Source of the DNA: Candidatus Pelagibacter sp.
Lineage (GTDB): Bacteria > Pseudomonadota > Alphaproteobacteria > Pelagibacterales > Pelagibacteraceae
DNA: 64,000 bases
Direction: 5' to 3'
NCBI GenBank assembly: GCA_028221385.1
Contig: JAOIRP010000001.1
Coordinates: forward strand, 1 to 64,000
Below, one piece after another: positions 9,412-17,919 of the stretch; position 1 is the first letter of the stretch; each line of letters starts with the position of its first letter. The notes below the pieces were generated by a model that was not told the origin of the DNA, ran no database searches, and saw nothing but the letters and a program-made list of their open reading frames with translations. Made by a program: the position numbers and the translations under genes.

Positions 9412-9618
9412 ATGAAAAAAATAGTAATAACATTATTCTTAGTACTTTTCACAAGTTCAGTTTATGCAGGCTCTTGCCCAATGATGGCTAAAAGTTTAGA
9501 CGATAAAATTGCTGAAGCACAAACTCTAAGAGACCAAGGTATGGCAGCCCATGATGCTGGTGACCATGCAAAATCAGAGGAATTATTGAATAAAGCTCTT
9601 GAGTTGTTCAAAAGTTAA
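9412..9618 (+). CDS. Small exported helical protein, 68 aa
   Basis: A signal peptide covers about residues 1-19 (ends VYA), followed by a short mature part with one SCPMM motif and a TPR-like helix pair (AAHDAGDHAKSEELLNKALELF). The start is the ATG at 9412, preceded by AAAGGAAAAT. Further upstream codons are open but have no signal-peptide sense. No function known. Confidence 0.6.
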   Translation: MKKIVITLFLVLFTSSVYAGSCPMMAKSLDDKIAEAQTLRDQGMAAHDAGDHAKSEELLNKALELFKS

Positions 9619-9663
9619 TAAATAATTATATATATTTAGCGGGATTTCATTTAATCTAATTAA

Positions 9664-9996
9664 ATGAATCTCGCTACTTCATATGCATTCTTAATATTAG
9701 CTGTTATTTTGGGAGTTACTTCAAATAGCTTTGCTAAAACTGCCGAAGGTTTTACCCTTCTTTTTCCGAGTATTATTACAGGTATAACAATCGTTGCATG
9801 TATGTATGCGCTCTCAATGGTCATGAAAAATATTCCAATGGGAATTACTTATGCTTCATTTGCAGGGTTAACAATTATTTCAACTGTAGTTGTTGGTGTT
9901 ATTAGATTTAATCAAATGCCAAATCTTTATTCAATGATTGGTTTAGGTTTAATTATAATAGGTGTATTGATGGTTAACTTATTAGGAAATAACTAA
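9664..9996 (+). CDS. SMR-family small membrane transporter, atypical
   Basis: 110 residues with four membrane helices, the size and layout of small multidrug resistance proteins. The segments KTAEGFTLLFPS, MKNIPMGITYASFAG and the terminal GLIIIGVLMVN align with EmrE/SugE signatures. The membrane-embedded glutamate of EmrE helix 1 (E14) appears to be replaced by glycine when the helix is aligned from the EGF motif backwards. Without it, proton-coupled drug export is doubtful; the protein may transport something else or serve as a subunit. Confidence 0.7.
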   Translation: MNLATSYAFLILAVILGVTSNSFAKTAEGFTLLFPSIITGITIVACMYALSMVMKNIPMGITYASFAGLTIISTVVVGVIRFNQMPNLYSMIGLGLIIIGVLMVNLLGNN

Positions 9997-10249
9997 AATA
10001 ATATTTAAAGAAAAATTTATTAGATTATCGAGAGACTACTACTCAGTCAGGTTGTATTCAATAACTATATTTAAATAAATATTTTGAATGAAGTTTTCAA
10101 AAATGATATGCTGAATTTATCAACAAAGGAGGCGCGATTATGAATTTATCACCGCCTGACACTTAGCTGGTGTGATTTAGTAATCAAAGTTAATACAAAC
10201 TAAAAATATAAATCCATTATTATGGATTTTGCGTAAATCGCTAAATTAT
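9997..10249 (+). ncRNA. Gene-free stretch with ribosome site, 8-codon reading frame and hairpins
   Basis: No sizeable gene lies in this 250-base gap. AAAGGAGG (10125-10132) is one of the best ribosome sites in the window and stands 7 bases before an ATG at 10140 that opens only eight codons before TAG (10164-10166). AGGCG (10130-10134) in the ribosome site can pair with CGCCT (10153-10157) inside the mini-gene. A perfect 8-bp hairpin follows at 10210-10229. This is compatible with a small RNA or leader peptide region, but there is no gene on the plus strand downstream for it to regulate. Confidence 0.3.
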
Positions 10250-10288
10250 AGGGGAACTCTTTTGGAGTTTCCGAAAGGGTGTCCCCCT
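10250..10288 (-). terminator. Bulged stem-loop at the end of the DUF952 operon
   Basis: Read leftwards, an outer AGGGG/CCCCT stem continues into AACTC/GAGTT around a CAAAA loop, with an unpaired 14-base bulge on one side. It sits immediately after the DUF952 stop codon and is followed by TATAATTT. It probably ends transcription of the 13,314-10,288 gene run, although the T-run is poor. Confidence 0.4.
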
Positions 10289-10632
10289 TAAAAGTTATCT
10301 GGTAATACGTGAGAACCATCATCTTTCAAAGAAATTTCAAATTCTTCTACAACATTAGATAAATCAAGTGGTGAATATAAATGGGGAAACATATTTCCAT
10401 CAGATGCTTGCTCCCAAATTAAATGATCAAGTTTTAAAGTATCTACTTTTAGTAAGATTAAATCTTTTTGATTTAAATAATATTTTTTTAAAGTTCCCTC
10501 AACTTGCTCTTCTCCAGAAAAATGAATAAAACCATCCTCTAAATCTTTTTTAGAGCCTATAAATTGATTTTTATTTTTTGCATCTTCTAGTTCTTTTTTG
10601 GAACAAATTTTATAAATAAATTTGAAATTCAT
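10288..10632 (-). CDS. DUF952-family protein
   Basis: 114 residues. The family pattern is clear: YKICSKKELEDA at the start, GSKKDLEDGFIHFSGEEQ in the middle, then LILLKVDTLKL and FPHLYSPLDL. The fold is related to ADP-ribosyl-transferase/RNA 2'-phosphotransferase-like domains, but no reaction is established for DUF952. It is the last gene of a same-strand run beginning with the aldehyde dehydrogenase at 15.6 kb. Confidence 0.8.
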   Translation of the reverse strand: MNFKFIYKICSKKELEDAKNKNQFIGSKKDLEDGFIHFSGEEQVEGTLKKYYLNQKDLILLKVDTLKLDHLIWEQASDGNMFPHLYSPLDLSNVVEEFEISLKDDGSHVLPDNF

Positions 10633-10638
10633 TTAAGT

Positions 10639-11208
10639 TTACCAAGATGAATTTGGTTCTTTAAGAAATTCTAATTCTTCTCTAGTAGACTCTCTTCCTA
10701 ACACTTCATTTCTATGTGGATATCTATGAAATCTTTTAATAGCTAAAGTATGATCTTTCCAAAATTTTTTAATTTCTACAAGCCCACTATGGTCTTTTAA
10801 ATATTTATCTGCCAGATAATATGCCATGTCATGATCTGTTATTTCTTCACTGTGGATAAGAGGTAATATCATAAAAAATCTTTGACTTTCATCCATCTTG
10901 TCTAAAAAACCAGCATACACTGCATCGTTTACAATTAATCTTGTTTTGTGATCTTGTTCAAAAGCTTTTTTATCATCTCTAAATATATTTCTTGAAAATT
11001 GATCAAATAAAATAACTAAAGCCAAGCATCCTAATGTGCTATCTTGCCAATCATCATATTCATTCTTGCTCGCTAATTCGTAATCTTTTAAAAATTTTTC
11101 TTTAATCAACAAGTCGAAATCTTTATGTTTTTGAAATCTTTTTTTGGGAGGTGTTTCTTTAAACCAAAAGTCTAAAATATTTTGAGCTTTCTCTGGTAAT
11201 TTTTCCAT
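10639..11208 (-). CDS. DUF924-family protein
   Basis: 189 residues. AQNILDFWFKETPPKK opens the protein and LGCLALVILFDQFSRNIFR is the family hallmark, followed by FFMILPLIHSE. The fold is a TPR-like helical bundle and the function is unknown. Its start codon abuts the stop of the hisN-like gene without a gap, and DUF952 follows after 6 bases. Confidence 0.85.
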   Translation of the reverse strand: MEKLPEKAQNILDFWFKETPPKKRFQKHKDFDLLIKEKFLKDYELASKNEYDDWQDSTLGCLALVILFDQFSRNIFRDDKKAFEQDHKTRLIVNDAVYAGFLDKMDESQRFFMILPLIHSEEITDHDMAYYLADKYLKDHSGLVEIKKFWKDHTLAIKRFHRYPHRNEVLGRESTREELEFLKEPNSSW

Positions 11209-12015
11209 CTACTTTGAAACTGGTTTTAAAATTTTGAGCATCTTATTATGAATTGATTTATTTGCTGAAACTAAAATACTTCCAGCTTTGATGGCATCTT
11301 TGTTGTTCCATGTTGTAACTACTCCACCGGCAGCTTTTATAATGGGTATAAGTGGATGAATGTCCCAAATTTTATTTGATCCTTGAAAAACCACATCAAT
11401 TTTACCTTCACATAAATGAGAGTAACTTAAAGCATCGGCACATGGAAATTGCATCAACTTTAATACTTTTGGAATTTTCATTTGTTGTTTTACAGAAATG
11501 GACCCATGAAAAGCACCTGAAACTTTTATTTGGCTGAAAGGCACATTTTTAGAAACTAAAATTTTTCTTCTTTTTCCATTTTCATAAACATAAGAATTTT
11601 TATCATTAAGATTTAAATAATATTTTTTTAAAATTGGAAAATTTGCTAAACCTAAAACTGGATTACCCTTAAAATTTAATGAAATCAAATTGCTCCATGT
11701 TGGATTTCCAATAACATATGATCTGGTTCCATCAATTGGATCTATAACCCATGTAAAATCACTAGCAGACTTTTTACGACCAAATTCTTCCCCTATAACT
11801 TGATGAGAAGGAAATTTTTTTTTAATTTTTAATCTAATAAACTTTTCAAAAGCTTTGTCTGAAGTTGTAACAGGGTCATATCCTTTGCCCTTTAATTTAT
11901 TAGAAATTTTAAAGGTTTTATTCAATTTAGAGTAATAATATTTAGTCAAATCTTTAGCTAATGTATTCATGAAATTAGCATATAATTTGTATTGTTTTGG
12001 ACTAAATTTATTCAT
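11209..12015 (-). CDS. hisN: Inositol-monophosphatase-family phosphatase, probable histidinol phosphatase
   Basis: 268 residues. The metal-binding motifs of the family are present: GEEFG (about residues 76-80), WVIDPIDGTRSYV (about 90-102) and a C-terminal IWDIHPLIPIIKAAGG. The GEEFG/DPIDGTR combination with an FxxG context is usual for alphaproteobacterial HisN (histidinol-phosphate phosphatase), but inositol monophosphatase or PAP phosphatase cannot be excluded. The gene overlaps azoR by 4 bases (ATGA). Confidence 0.75.
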   Translation of the reverse strand: MNKFSPKQYKLYANFMNTLAKDLTKYYYSKLNKTFKISNKLKGKGYDPVTTSDKAFEKFIRLKIKKKFPSHQVIGEEFGRKKSASDFTWVIDPIDGTRSYVIGNPTWSNLISLNFKGNPVLGLANFPILKKYYLNLNDKNSYVYENGKRRKILVSKNVPFSQIKVSGAFHGSISVKQQMKIPKVLKLMQFPCADALSYSHLCEGKIDVVFQGSNKIWDIHPLIPIIKAAGGVVTTWNNKDAIKAGSILVSANKSIHNKMLKILKPVSK

Positions 12016-12596
12016 GTTTTTATATTTTCTATTTGCTCTTCTGCTTTCTTTATAGATTTTTCATAGTCCAAAGCCATTTGATCGGCAGCTATAATATCTA
12101 TTTTTTTTATACCGAAAAAATTTAGTACATGTGTTAACCAAGGTGTTAAAAAATCTTCACTACTATTAATTTTTGTTCCGCCAGACGTAATCACAAGGTA
12201 AACCTGCTTATCTTGTAATAGACCAACTCTACTGCCATCTTCATTATATTTAAACGTTTCTTTAACTCTAGCTGCTAAATCAGACCATGCTTTCAAGGTA
12301 GCTGGTGGACCAAAATTATAAATTGGAACAGAAATAATTATAACATCACTCTCTTTTAATTCCAAAACAAGCTTGTCTGATAATTCAAACATCTTTTTAT
12401 GCTGTTCAGTTCTTTCATTTTCAGGAATTTTCATTCCAGACTCTGTTAAACCTGAAACAAAAAGCATTTCATCATCTAAATCTCTATAAACTACTTCATC
12501 ATCGGGTCTCTTAATTTTATCTAACAATTTTTTTGCTAAGGCTCTTGAGGTAGATCCTTTTTTTCTAGCACTTGAATCAATTTGATAAATTTTCAT
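12012..12596 (-). CDS. azoR: FMN-dependent NADH-azoreductase family flavoprotein
   Basis: 194 residues of flavodoxin-like fold. DSSARKKGSTSRALA is the FMN phosphate loop, VPIYNFGPPATLKAWSDL the central flavin-binding stretch, and VITSGGTK the third loop. Relatives reduce quinones and azo compounds with NADH and protect from thiol stress. It overlaps the hisN-like gene by 4 bases, and ccdA lies 10 bases upstream. Confidence 0.85.
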   Translation of the reverse strand: MKIYQIDSSARKKGSTSRALAKKLLDKIKRPDDEVVYRDLDDEMLFVSGLTESGMKIPENERTEQHKKMFELSDKLVLELKESDVIIISVPIYNFGPPATLKAWSDLAARVKETFKYNEDGSRVGLLQDKQVYLVITSGGTKINSSEDFLTPWLTHVLNFFGIKKIDIIAADQMALDYEKSIKKAEEQIENIKT

Positions 12597-12606
12597 AAAA
12601 TACTAA

Positions 12607-13314
12607 TTATCCGAAATTTTGCATAAATGGAAAGATATTTAAAATATAATATCCAAGAGCTTGAAGTTGGTTGGTTAAAATCAAAATTCCAGTTAATAAC
12701 AATATAAACCCACCAATTTTAGAGACTAAATTAATATTTTTTTTGAAATTTTTAGAAAAAATTAAAAATCTTTGCATCAAATATCCAGATAAAATAAATG
12801 GAATAGCTAAGCCTAATGAGTAAAAACTTAATAAAATTACCGCTTTAAGTATTGTTTCCTCTGTAGATGCTAAAGCTAAAATAGATCCAAGGATGGGTCC
12901 TATACAAGGTGTCCACCCAAATCCAAAAGCCATTCCAATTACAAAAGAAAACCAAATATTGCTATTATTTTTTGTATATATTTTTTTTTCAAAGTTTAAA
13001 AAGCTTATATTTATAATTCCAATTAATTGTAGTGAGAATATTATTATAATTAAGCCCGCTATTATTCTTAATGTTTGTGAGTTTTGTAAAAATATTTGAC
13101 CTAAAAAAGATGCTGCTGCTCCAAATATAATAAAAACAAAAGAAAATCCTAATGTGAATAATATCAATGGTATCAAGTTTATTTTTTTCTTTGCAAGTAG
13201 TTCATTTAATGATGAACCTGAAATAAAAGATATATAGCCAGGTATTAAAGGAAGGACACAGGGTGATAAAAAACTAATTAATCCTGCTCCAAATGCAATA
13301 GATAGTTCAAACAT
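12607..13314 (-). CDS. ccdA: Cytochrome c biogenesis protein CcdA
   Basis: 235 residues with six membrane helices. The two redox-active cysteines are in FLSPCVLPLIPGY (about residue 18) and GWTPCIGPILG (about residue 138). CcdA passes electrons from cytoplasmic thioredoxin across the membrane to keep periplasmic thiols (haem ligation, DsbE-type proteins) reduced. Proline-rich and pseudo-symmetric, as expected. It stands between a FAH-family gene and azoR on the same strand. Confidence 0.88.
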   Translation of the reverse strand: MFELSIAFGAGLISFLSPCVLPLIPGYISFISGSSLNELLAKKKINLIPLILFTLGFSFVFIIFGAAASFLGQIFLQNSQTLRIIAGLIIIIFSLQLIGIINISFLNFEKKIYTKNNSNIWFSFVIGMAFGFGWTPCIGPILGSILALASTEETILKAVILLSFYSLGLAIPFILSGYLMQRFLIFSKNFKKNINLVSKIGGFILLLTGILILTNQLQALGYYILNIFPFMQNFG

Positions 13315-13319
13315 GTATT

Positions 13320-14162
13320 TTATTCAGTTACTACTTTTATAGTTTGGGTACCAAGATTATCCACTGATAATTCCATCTTGTCACCTTTTTTTAAAAAAAC
13401 TGGAGGTGTCATCCCAAGACCTACTCCAGGAGGTGTACCTGTTGTCACAATATCTCCAGGCATTAAAGTAATGAAGCTGCTGATATGAGCAATAAGAAAA
13501 TTAAAGTTAAAAATCATTTGTTTTGTATTCCCTGTTTGATGTCTTTCACCATTTACGTCTAATGATAAATTTAAATTGTGTATATCTTCAATCTCATCAC
13601 CTGTAACCAAATATGGCCCTAAAGGTCCAAATGTATCACCAGATTTTCCTTTTACCCATTGTCCACCCTTATTTTTTTGCCAATCACGTTCACTTATATC
13701 GTTACAAATACAGTAACCAAAAATATAATCTTGAGCTTCTTCTTCTTTAACTTTTTTGGCTTTTTTTCCGATAACAAATGCAATTTCTACTTCATGATCT
13801 AATTTTTCTGAACCTTTTGGTATTACAACGTTATCATTAGGTCCTACAATACAATGTACCGACTTGTTAAAAAGAACTGGATTTTTTGGTGGCTCAGCAC
13901 CAGTTTCTTTTGCGTGTTCTGTATAATTCAAACCTATTGCAAAAAAATTTCCTGGTTTTGTAATACAAGACCCTATTCTAGTGTTTTGATCTATCTCGTC
14001 TAGATTTTCTAAATCAATTTTCTTTAAATCCTTAAGTGTTTCAAAATTAATTGTTTCTGGATTTAAATCTTTTATGTGAGATGAAAGATTTCTAAATTTT
14101 CCATTTTTATCAACGGCTGCTGGGATTTCTTTACCAACATTTCCCAACCTTAATAATTTCAC
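13320..14162 (-). CDS. Fumarylacetoacetate-hydrolase-family protein
   Basis: 280 residues. The C-terminal domain has the family metal-site pattern: GLNYTEHA, LDHEVEIAFVIG, GYCICNDISERDWQ and GDIVTTGTPPGVG. Members include ureidoglycolate lyase and 2,4-diketo-sugar hydrolases; the N-terminal 60 residues (LGNVGKEIPAAVD) match the ureidoglycolate-lyase-like subgroup. It lies 4 bases after the semialdehyde dehydrogenase gene, so the two may act on one catabolic intermediate. The substrate is not resolved. Confidence 0.8.
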   Translation of the reverse strand: MKLLRLGNVGKEIPAAVDKNGKFRNLSSHIKDLNPETINFETLKDLKKIDLENLDEIDQNTRIGSCITKPGNFFAIGLNYTEHAKETGAEPPKNPVLFNKSVHCIVGPNDNVVIPKGSEKLDHEVEIAFVIGKKAKKVKEEEAQDYIFGYCICNDISERDWQKNKGGQWVKGKSGDTFGPLGPYLVTGDEIEDIHNLNLSLDVNGERHQTGNTKQMIFNFNFLIAHISSFITLMPGDIVTTGTPPGVGLGMTPPVFLKKGDKMELSVDNLGTQTIKVVTE

Positions 14163-14166
14163 TAAA

Positions 14167-15609
14167 TTATCCTTTAATCCCCATGTGGGTATACTTAACG
14201 TTTAGATAATCTTTTATTGCCATAGAACCACCTTCTCGTCCATATCCACTTTGTTTAATTCCTCCGAACGGTGCTTCTGCGATCGCAACAAATCCAGTAT
14301 TAACAGCAACTGATCCTGTCTCTAATTGTTCAGATGCTAAATGAGCTCTTTCCATTGAGTTGGTACAAACATAACTGCAAAGACCAAGCTCATGATTGTT
14401 TGCTCTTTCGATTACTTCATCAAACGATTTAAATGATAACATTGGAACCAATGGTCCAAAAGGTTCTTCTTTCATAATGGTAAAGTCATCTTTTACTTCA
14501 TCAAATATTGTTGGTTCATAGAAAAATCCTTTATTAAATCCAGCTGGTCTTTTTCCACCCAATAAAACTTTAGCTCCTTCTTGCTTCGTTTTTTCAACTA
14601 GCGTTTCAATTTCATTCAATCTTTTTTCAGTTGTTAAAGGACCTAGTTGAGTATCAGGATCCATACCATTACCAATTTTTAATTTTTTAGTTTTTTCAAT
14701 AAATAGGTTTATAAATTCATCTTTCTTTTTTTCATGTATATAAAATCTATTGGGAGAAATACATACTTGGCCATTGTTTCTAAATTTTGCAGCTATAGCC
14801 ATATCTGCTGCTTTTTTGATATCAGCATCATCAAAGACTATAAATGGTGAATGACCACTCAATTCCATTGTTACTCTTTGAACTTTATCAGCAGCTTGTT
14901 TTAATATTAATTTTCCTACTCTTACAGAGCCAGTAATAGAAATTTTTTTAATTATATCTGATTGAATTAATTGGGATGCAATACTCGGAGGGTCGCCTGA
15001 TAAAAGATTAACTGCTCCAGGAGGAACACCACATTCTTTACAAATATCAACTAACTCCATTACAACACCAGGGGTTATTGTATCAGGTTTAATAATTACA
15101 GAACATCCCGCTCCTAATGCAGTGGAAATTTTTCTAGCTGCTAAGATAAGTGGAAAATTCCATGGAGATAATGCTGCTACAACTCCAACTGGTTGATAAT
15201 AAACATGCACTCTAGTATCTTCAAATCTACTTTCTATTGTCTGGCCATAAATTCTTTTTGTCTCTTCAGCATTCCACTCAAAAATATCTGCCGCTCCTAT
15301 TGTTTCACCAACACCTTCAGCAAGAGGTTTTCCATTTTCTAAAGTCATCCATTTAGCAAAAACATCTTTTTTTTCTCTGATCTTATCAGCAATTTTTCTT
15401 AAGATATTTGATCTCTGCCAAGGTGGAGTTTTTTTCCAAACTTGTAGTCCTTTTTCTGCTGACTTTAATGCACGATCAACATCATCAGATGTAGCTTTTG
15501 ATGCATGGCCTAAAACTTCTTCTGTTGCAGGATTGATAACTTCATAAGTTTCCTTGTTAGAAGAGGGCGACCAATTGCCATCGATAAATTGTCCAAATTT
15601 TTCGTACAT
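14167..15609 (-). CDS. NAD(P)-dependent succinate-semialdehyde dehydrogenase family
   Basis: 480 residues of the aldehyde dehydrogenase superfamily. The catalytic cysteine is in NNGQVCISPNRF (about residue 283) and the general base is in MELSGHSPFIVFDDADI. PWNFPLILAARK and GSVRVGK form the cofactor region. Overall pattern and length fit the GabD group. It heads a same-strand run with the FAH-family protein and ccdA. Whether 4-aminobutyrate or another semialdehyde is the real source cannot be told. Confidence 0.82.
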   Translation of the reverse strand: MYEKFGQFIDGNWSPSSNKETYEVINPATEEVLGHASKATSDDVDRALKSAEKGLQVWKKTPPWQRSNILRKIADKIREKKDVFAKWMTLENGKPLAEGVGETIGAADIFEWNAEETKRIYGQTIESRFEDTRVHVYYQPVGVVAALSPWNFPLILAARKISTALGAGCSVIIKPDTITPGVVMELVDICKECGVPPGAVNLLSGDPPSIASQLIQSDIIKKISITGSVRVGKLILKQAADKVQRVTMELSGHSPFIVFDDADIKKAADMAIAAKFRNNGQVCISPNRFYIHEKKKDEFINLFIEKTKKLKIGNGMDPDTQLGPLTTEKRLNEIETLVEKTKQEGAKVLLGGKRPAGFNKGFFYEPTIFDEVKDDFTIMKEEPFGPLVPMLSFKSFDEVIERANNHELGLCSYVCTNSMERAHLASEQLETGSVAVNTGFVAIAEAPFGGIKQSGYGREGGSMAIKDYLNVKYTHMGIKG

Positions 15610-15700
15610 AATTTGCTAAACCTTGAGTTGATTTTAATAAAAAATTATACAAATTTTTAACAAATATGTTTTAATCTTACAAATTAATAAGGAGTAACAT

Positions 15701-16027
15701 ATGAAAAAATATATTGTAATGGGCAATTACACTGCAAAAGCATTTCAAGGTTTTATGAAAGACCCTTCTCAAGATAGAGCAGCCGCAGCAACTCAATTAT
15801 CAGAAGCTGTTGGTGGTAAAATGGTATCTTTTGATATCGTTAGAGGAGCTTATGATTTTGTTGGAGTAATAACTGGGGATGTAGGTTTTGAGGCAACTGC
15901 AGCTGTTAAATTAGCTGTAGAGTCAACTGGAACAATAACAAACTTTACTATCCTTGAAAAAATGGACATTAACAAGGCTGCCGAACTAGCTACTAAAGCT
16001 ATGGCTGGCTACAAACCTGCTGGTTAA
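15701..16027 (+). CDS. GYD-domain protein
   Basis: 108 residues. The GYD family signature is visible as VRGAYDFVGVITGD in the middle of a ferredoxin-like beta-alpha-beta repeat (MKKYIVMGNYTAKAFQGFM at the start). The function is unknown; relatives are small, dimeric and often in metabolic operons. A strong AAGGAG ribosome site lies 6 bases before the ATG. A long terminator-like hairpin follows, so it is probably transcribed alone. Confidence 0.8.
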   Translation: MKKYIVMGNYTAKAFQGFMKDPSQDRAAAATQLSEAVGGKMVSFDIVRGAYDFVGVITGDVGFEATAAVKLAVESTGTITNFTILEKMDINKAAELATKAMAGYKPAG

Positions 16028-16037
16028 TTGTTCTTAC

Positions 16038-16067
16038 TAACTTCCAGCTTTCATAAGCTGGAAGTTA
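16038..16067 (+). terminator. Strong hairpin after the GYD gene
   Basis: A perfect 13-bp stem (TAACTTCCAGCTT / AAGCTGGAAGTTA) with a 4-base loop lies 10 bases after the GYD stop codon. The T-run expected of a rho-independent terminator is absent, but the stem is long and isolated, and it separates the GYD gene from moaA. Confidence 0.6.
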
Positions 16068-16110
16068 ACTTGCTTACATTATTGTTCCAATATAATGTAA
16101 CTAGAATTAG

Positions 16111-17103
16111 ATGAAAATCCTTACAGATACTTTTGGAAGAAAATTTCCCTATATAAGAATGTCTATTACTGATGTTTGTAATTACAAATGTACGTATTGT
16201 TTACCTGAAGGTTATAAAAAAATTCCTGGTGATACTAGAAGCTTTATGACAGGTGAAGAAATATCAAGATTAACAAATGCTTTATCTGAATTAGGTGTTT
16301 GTAAAATAAGATTAACTGGTGGAGAACCAACTGTTAGAAAAGATTTTTTTGATATCCTTAAAAATATGAAACAAAACTCAAATATTCCAAAAATAACAAT
16401 GACCACAAATGGCTATCAATTGGATAAAATAGCCAAACGATTACATGAGTTAGGTTTGGATGGAATTAATATTAGTATTGACAGTTTAAATAGAGAAACT
16501 TTTAAAAAATTAACTGGCCATGATAGGCTTTTACAAATTTTAGAAGGAATAAAAATTTTACAAGGTTTAAATTTTAAAAATATAAAAGTTAATGCTGTTT
16601 TACTTAAAGGTATTAATGACACCTATGAGGAGTTTGAAAAATTTGGTGACTTTATTAAAAACAATAAGATTGATTTTAGATTTATAGAATTAATGCAAAC
16701 AGGTGACAATCTTGATTTCTTTAAAAAAAATCATGTCTCTTCGAAAATATTTAAAGATTATTTAAAGAAAAATAAATGGGTGTACCAAACATATGGTAAG
16801 GATGCCGGCCCCTCACTAAACTATATTCATCCAGAGTATAAAGGTAAATTTGGATTAATCGCGCCTTACTCTAAAGATTTCTGTAAAACATGTAATAGAT
16901 TAAGAATTACTTCTAGAGGTGATTTAAGACTTTGTTTATTTGGAAATACTGGCATTAGTCTTCGTCATCTTTTGCAAAACGATAGTCAAAAAGATGAACT
17001 TGTAGATCTAATAATAAAACAATTACACCTAAAAAAAGAGTCGCATCATTTAGAGCTAGGAGAGACAGGTATTACTCCAAACTTATCAAGTACAGGGGGA
17101 TAA
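16111..17103 (+). CDS. moaA: GTP 3',8-cyclase, molybdenum cofactor biosynthesis
   Basis: Radical-SAM enzyme that starts molybdopterin synthesis from GTP with MoaC. 330 residues. The N-terminal cluster motif is CNYKCTYC (Cx3Cx2C), and the second 4Fe-4S cluster is bound by FCKTCNRLRI and the cysteine in LRLCLFG. RLTGGEPTVRKD is the GGEP SAM-binding motif. The chain ends STGG, the C-terminal Gly-Gly needed for activity. Its stop overlaps the moaC start (TAATG), the first of four coupled moa genes. Confidence 0.95.
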   Translation: MKILTDTFGRKFPYIRMSITDVCNYKCTYCLPEGYKKIPGDTRSFMTGEEISRLTNALSELGVCKIRLTGGEPTVRKDFFDILKNMKQNSNIPKITMTTNGYQLDKIAKRLHELGLDGINISIDSLNRETFKKLTGHDRLLQILEGIKILQGLNFKNIKVNAVLLKGINDTYEEFEKFGDFIKNNKIDFRFIELMQTGDNLDFFKKNHVSSKIFKDYLKKNKWVYQTYGKDAGPSLNYIHPEYKGKFGLIAPYSKDFCKTCNRLRITSRGDLRLCLFGNTGISLRHLLQNDSQKDELVDLIIKQLHLKKESHHLELGETGITPNLSSTGG

Positions 17104-17660
17104 TGAAAAATTTTAAAGTAATAAATCAAGAAGAATTAAAAGATTGGGCTGAAGAAATTTTTAAAAAAAATTCTTTTAATATGGTTGATGTGTCCTCAAA
17201 AAAAGAAACTTTTAGAAGAGCTTTGGCTTCTGGTAAAATCTATGTTGGAAAAGAAGTTTTTAATTTAATAAAAAAAAAAGAAATGCCCAAAGGTGACCCT
17301 ATTGCATTAGCGGAAGTATCTGCTGTTCTTGGGGTTAAAAAAACAAGTGAATTAATACCTTTATGTCACCCACTTCCAATTGATCATACTGCAACAAAAA
17401 TAATTATGAATGAAGTTGATAATTCATTGGAAGTTTTTTGTGTTGTTTCAGCTGTTGCCAAAACAGGTGTTGAGATGGAGGCTATCATGGGAGTTAATGC
17501 TGCACTAATTACTATTTATGACCTTAGTAAAATTGTGAACCCACATCTTAAAATCGATAGTGTAAAATTGTTAATTAAAGAAGGTGGAAAAAGTGGGTTA
17601 TGGACTAATCCAGATGGTCTGCCAAAATTTCTAGACAATATTTTTAATAATGAAAATTAA
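17103..17660 (+). CDS. moaC: Cyclic pyranopterin monophosphate synthase
   Basis: Works with MoaA to make cyclic pyranopterin monophosphate. 185 residues, longer than E. coli MoaC by an N-terminal stretch (residues 1-23). Family motifs are present: MVDVSSKKETFRRA, LIPLCHPLPIDH, AKTGVEMEAIMGVNAALITIYD and the C-terminal KEGGKSG. It overlaps moaA by one base and moaD by 11 bases. Confidence 0.93.
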   Translation: MKNFKVINQEELKDWAEEIFKKNSFNMVDVSSKKETFRRALASGKIYVGKEVFNLIKKKEMPKGDPIALAEVSAVLGVKKTSELIPLCHPLPIDHTATKIIMNEVDNSLEVFCVVSAVAKTGVEMEAIMGVNAALITIYDLSKIVNPHLKIDSVKLLIKEGGKSGLWTNPDGLPKFLDNIFNNEN

Positions 17661-17919
17661 ACTTGAACTATTTGGTGCAAGTAGAGATTTTAGTAATAAA
17701 GATCACATAGAATTTCAAATCAAAGAAAAAACTGAAATTAAAGATTTTAGAAAAAAAATAATTGACTATTTAGAGAAAAATTTTAAGGGTAATGAAGACT
17801 TTAAAAAAATTGTAGCGACTTCTGCTTTTTGCTCAGAGGATAACAATATTATTACTGATAATTATATAATTTCAAAAGATCAAAAAATTGGAATTATACC
17901 TCCAATAGGTGGTGGTTAA
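17650..17919 (+). CDS. moaD: Molybdopterin synthase small subunit (sulfur carrier)
   Basis: 89 residues with a ubiquitin-like fold. It ends IIPPIGGG; the terminal Gly-Gly is thiocarboxylated and donates sulfur to the MoaE active site. The opening KLELFGASRDFS matches MoaD proteins. It overlaps both neighbours (11 bases with moaC, one base with moaE), consistent with stoichiometric synthesis. Confidence 0.88.
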   Translation: MKIKLELFGASRDFSNKDHIEFQIKEKTEIKDFRKKIIDYLEKNFKGNEDFKKIVATSAFCSEDNNIITDNYIISKDQKIGIIPPIGGG

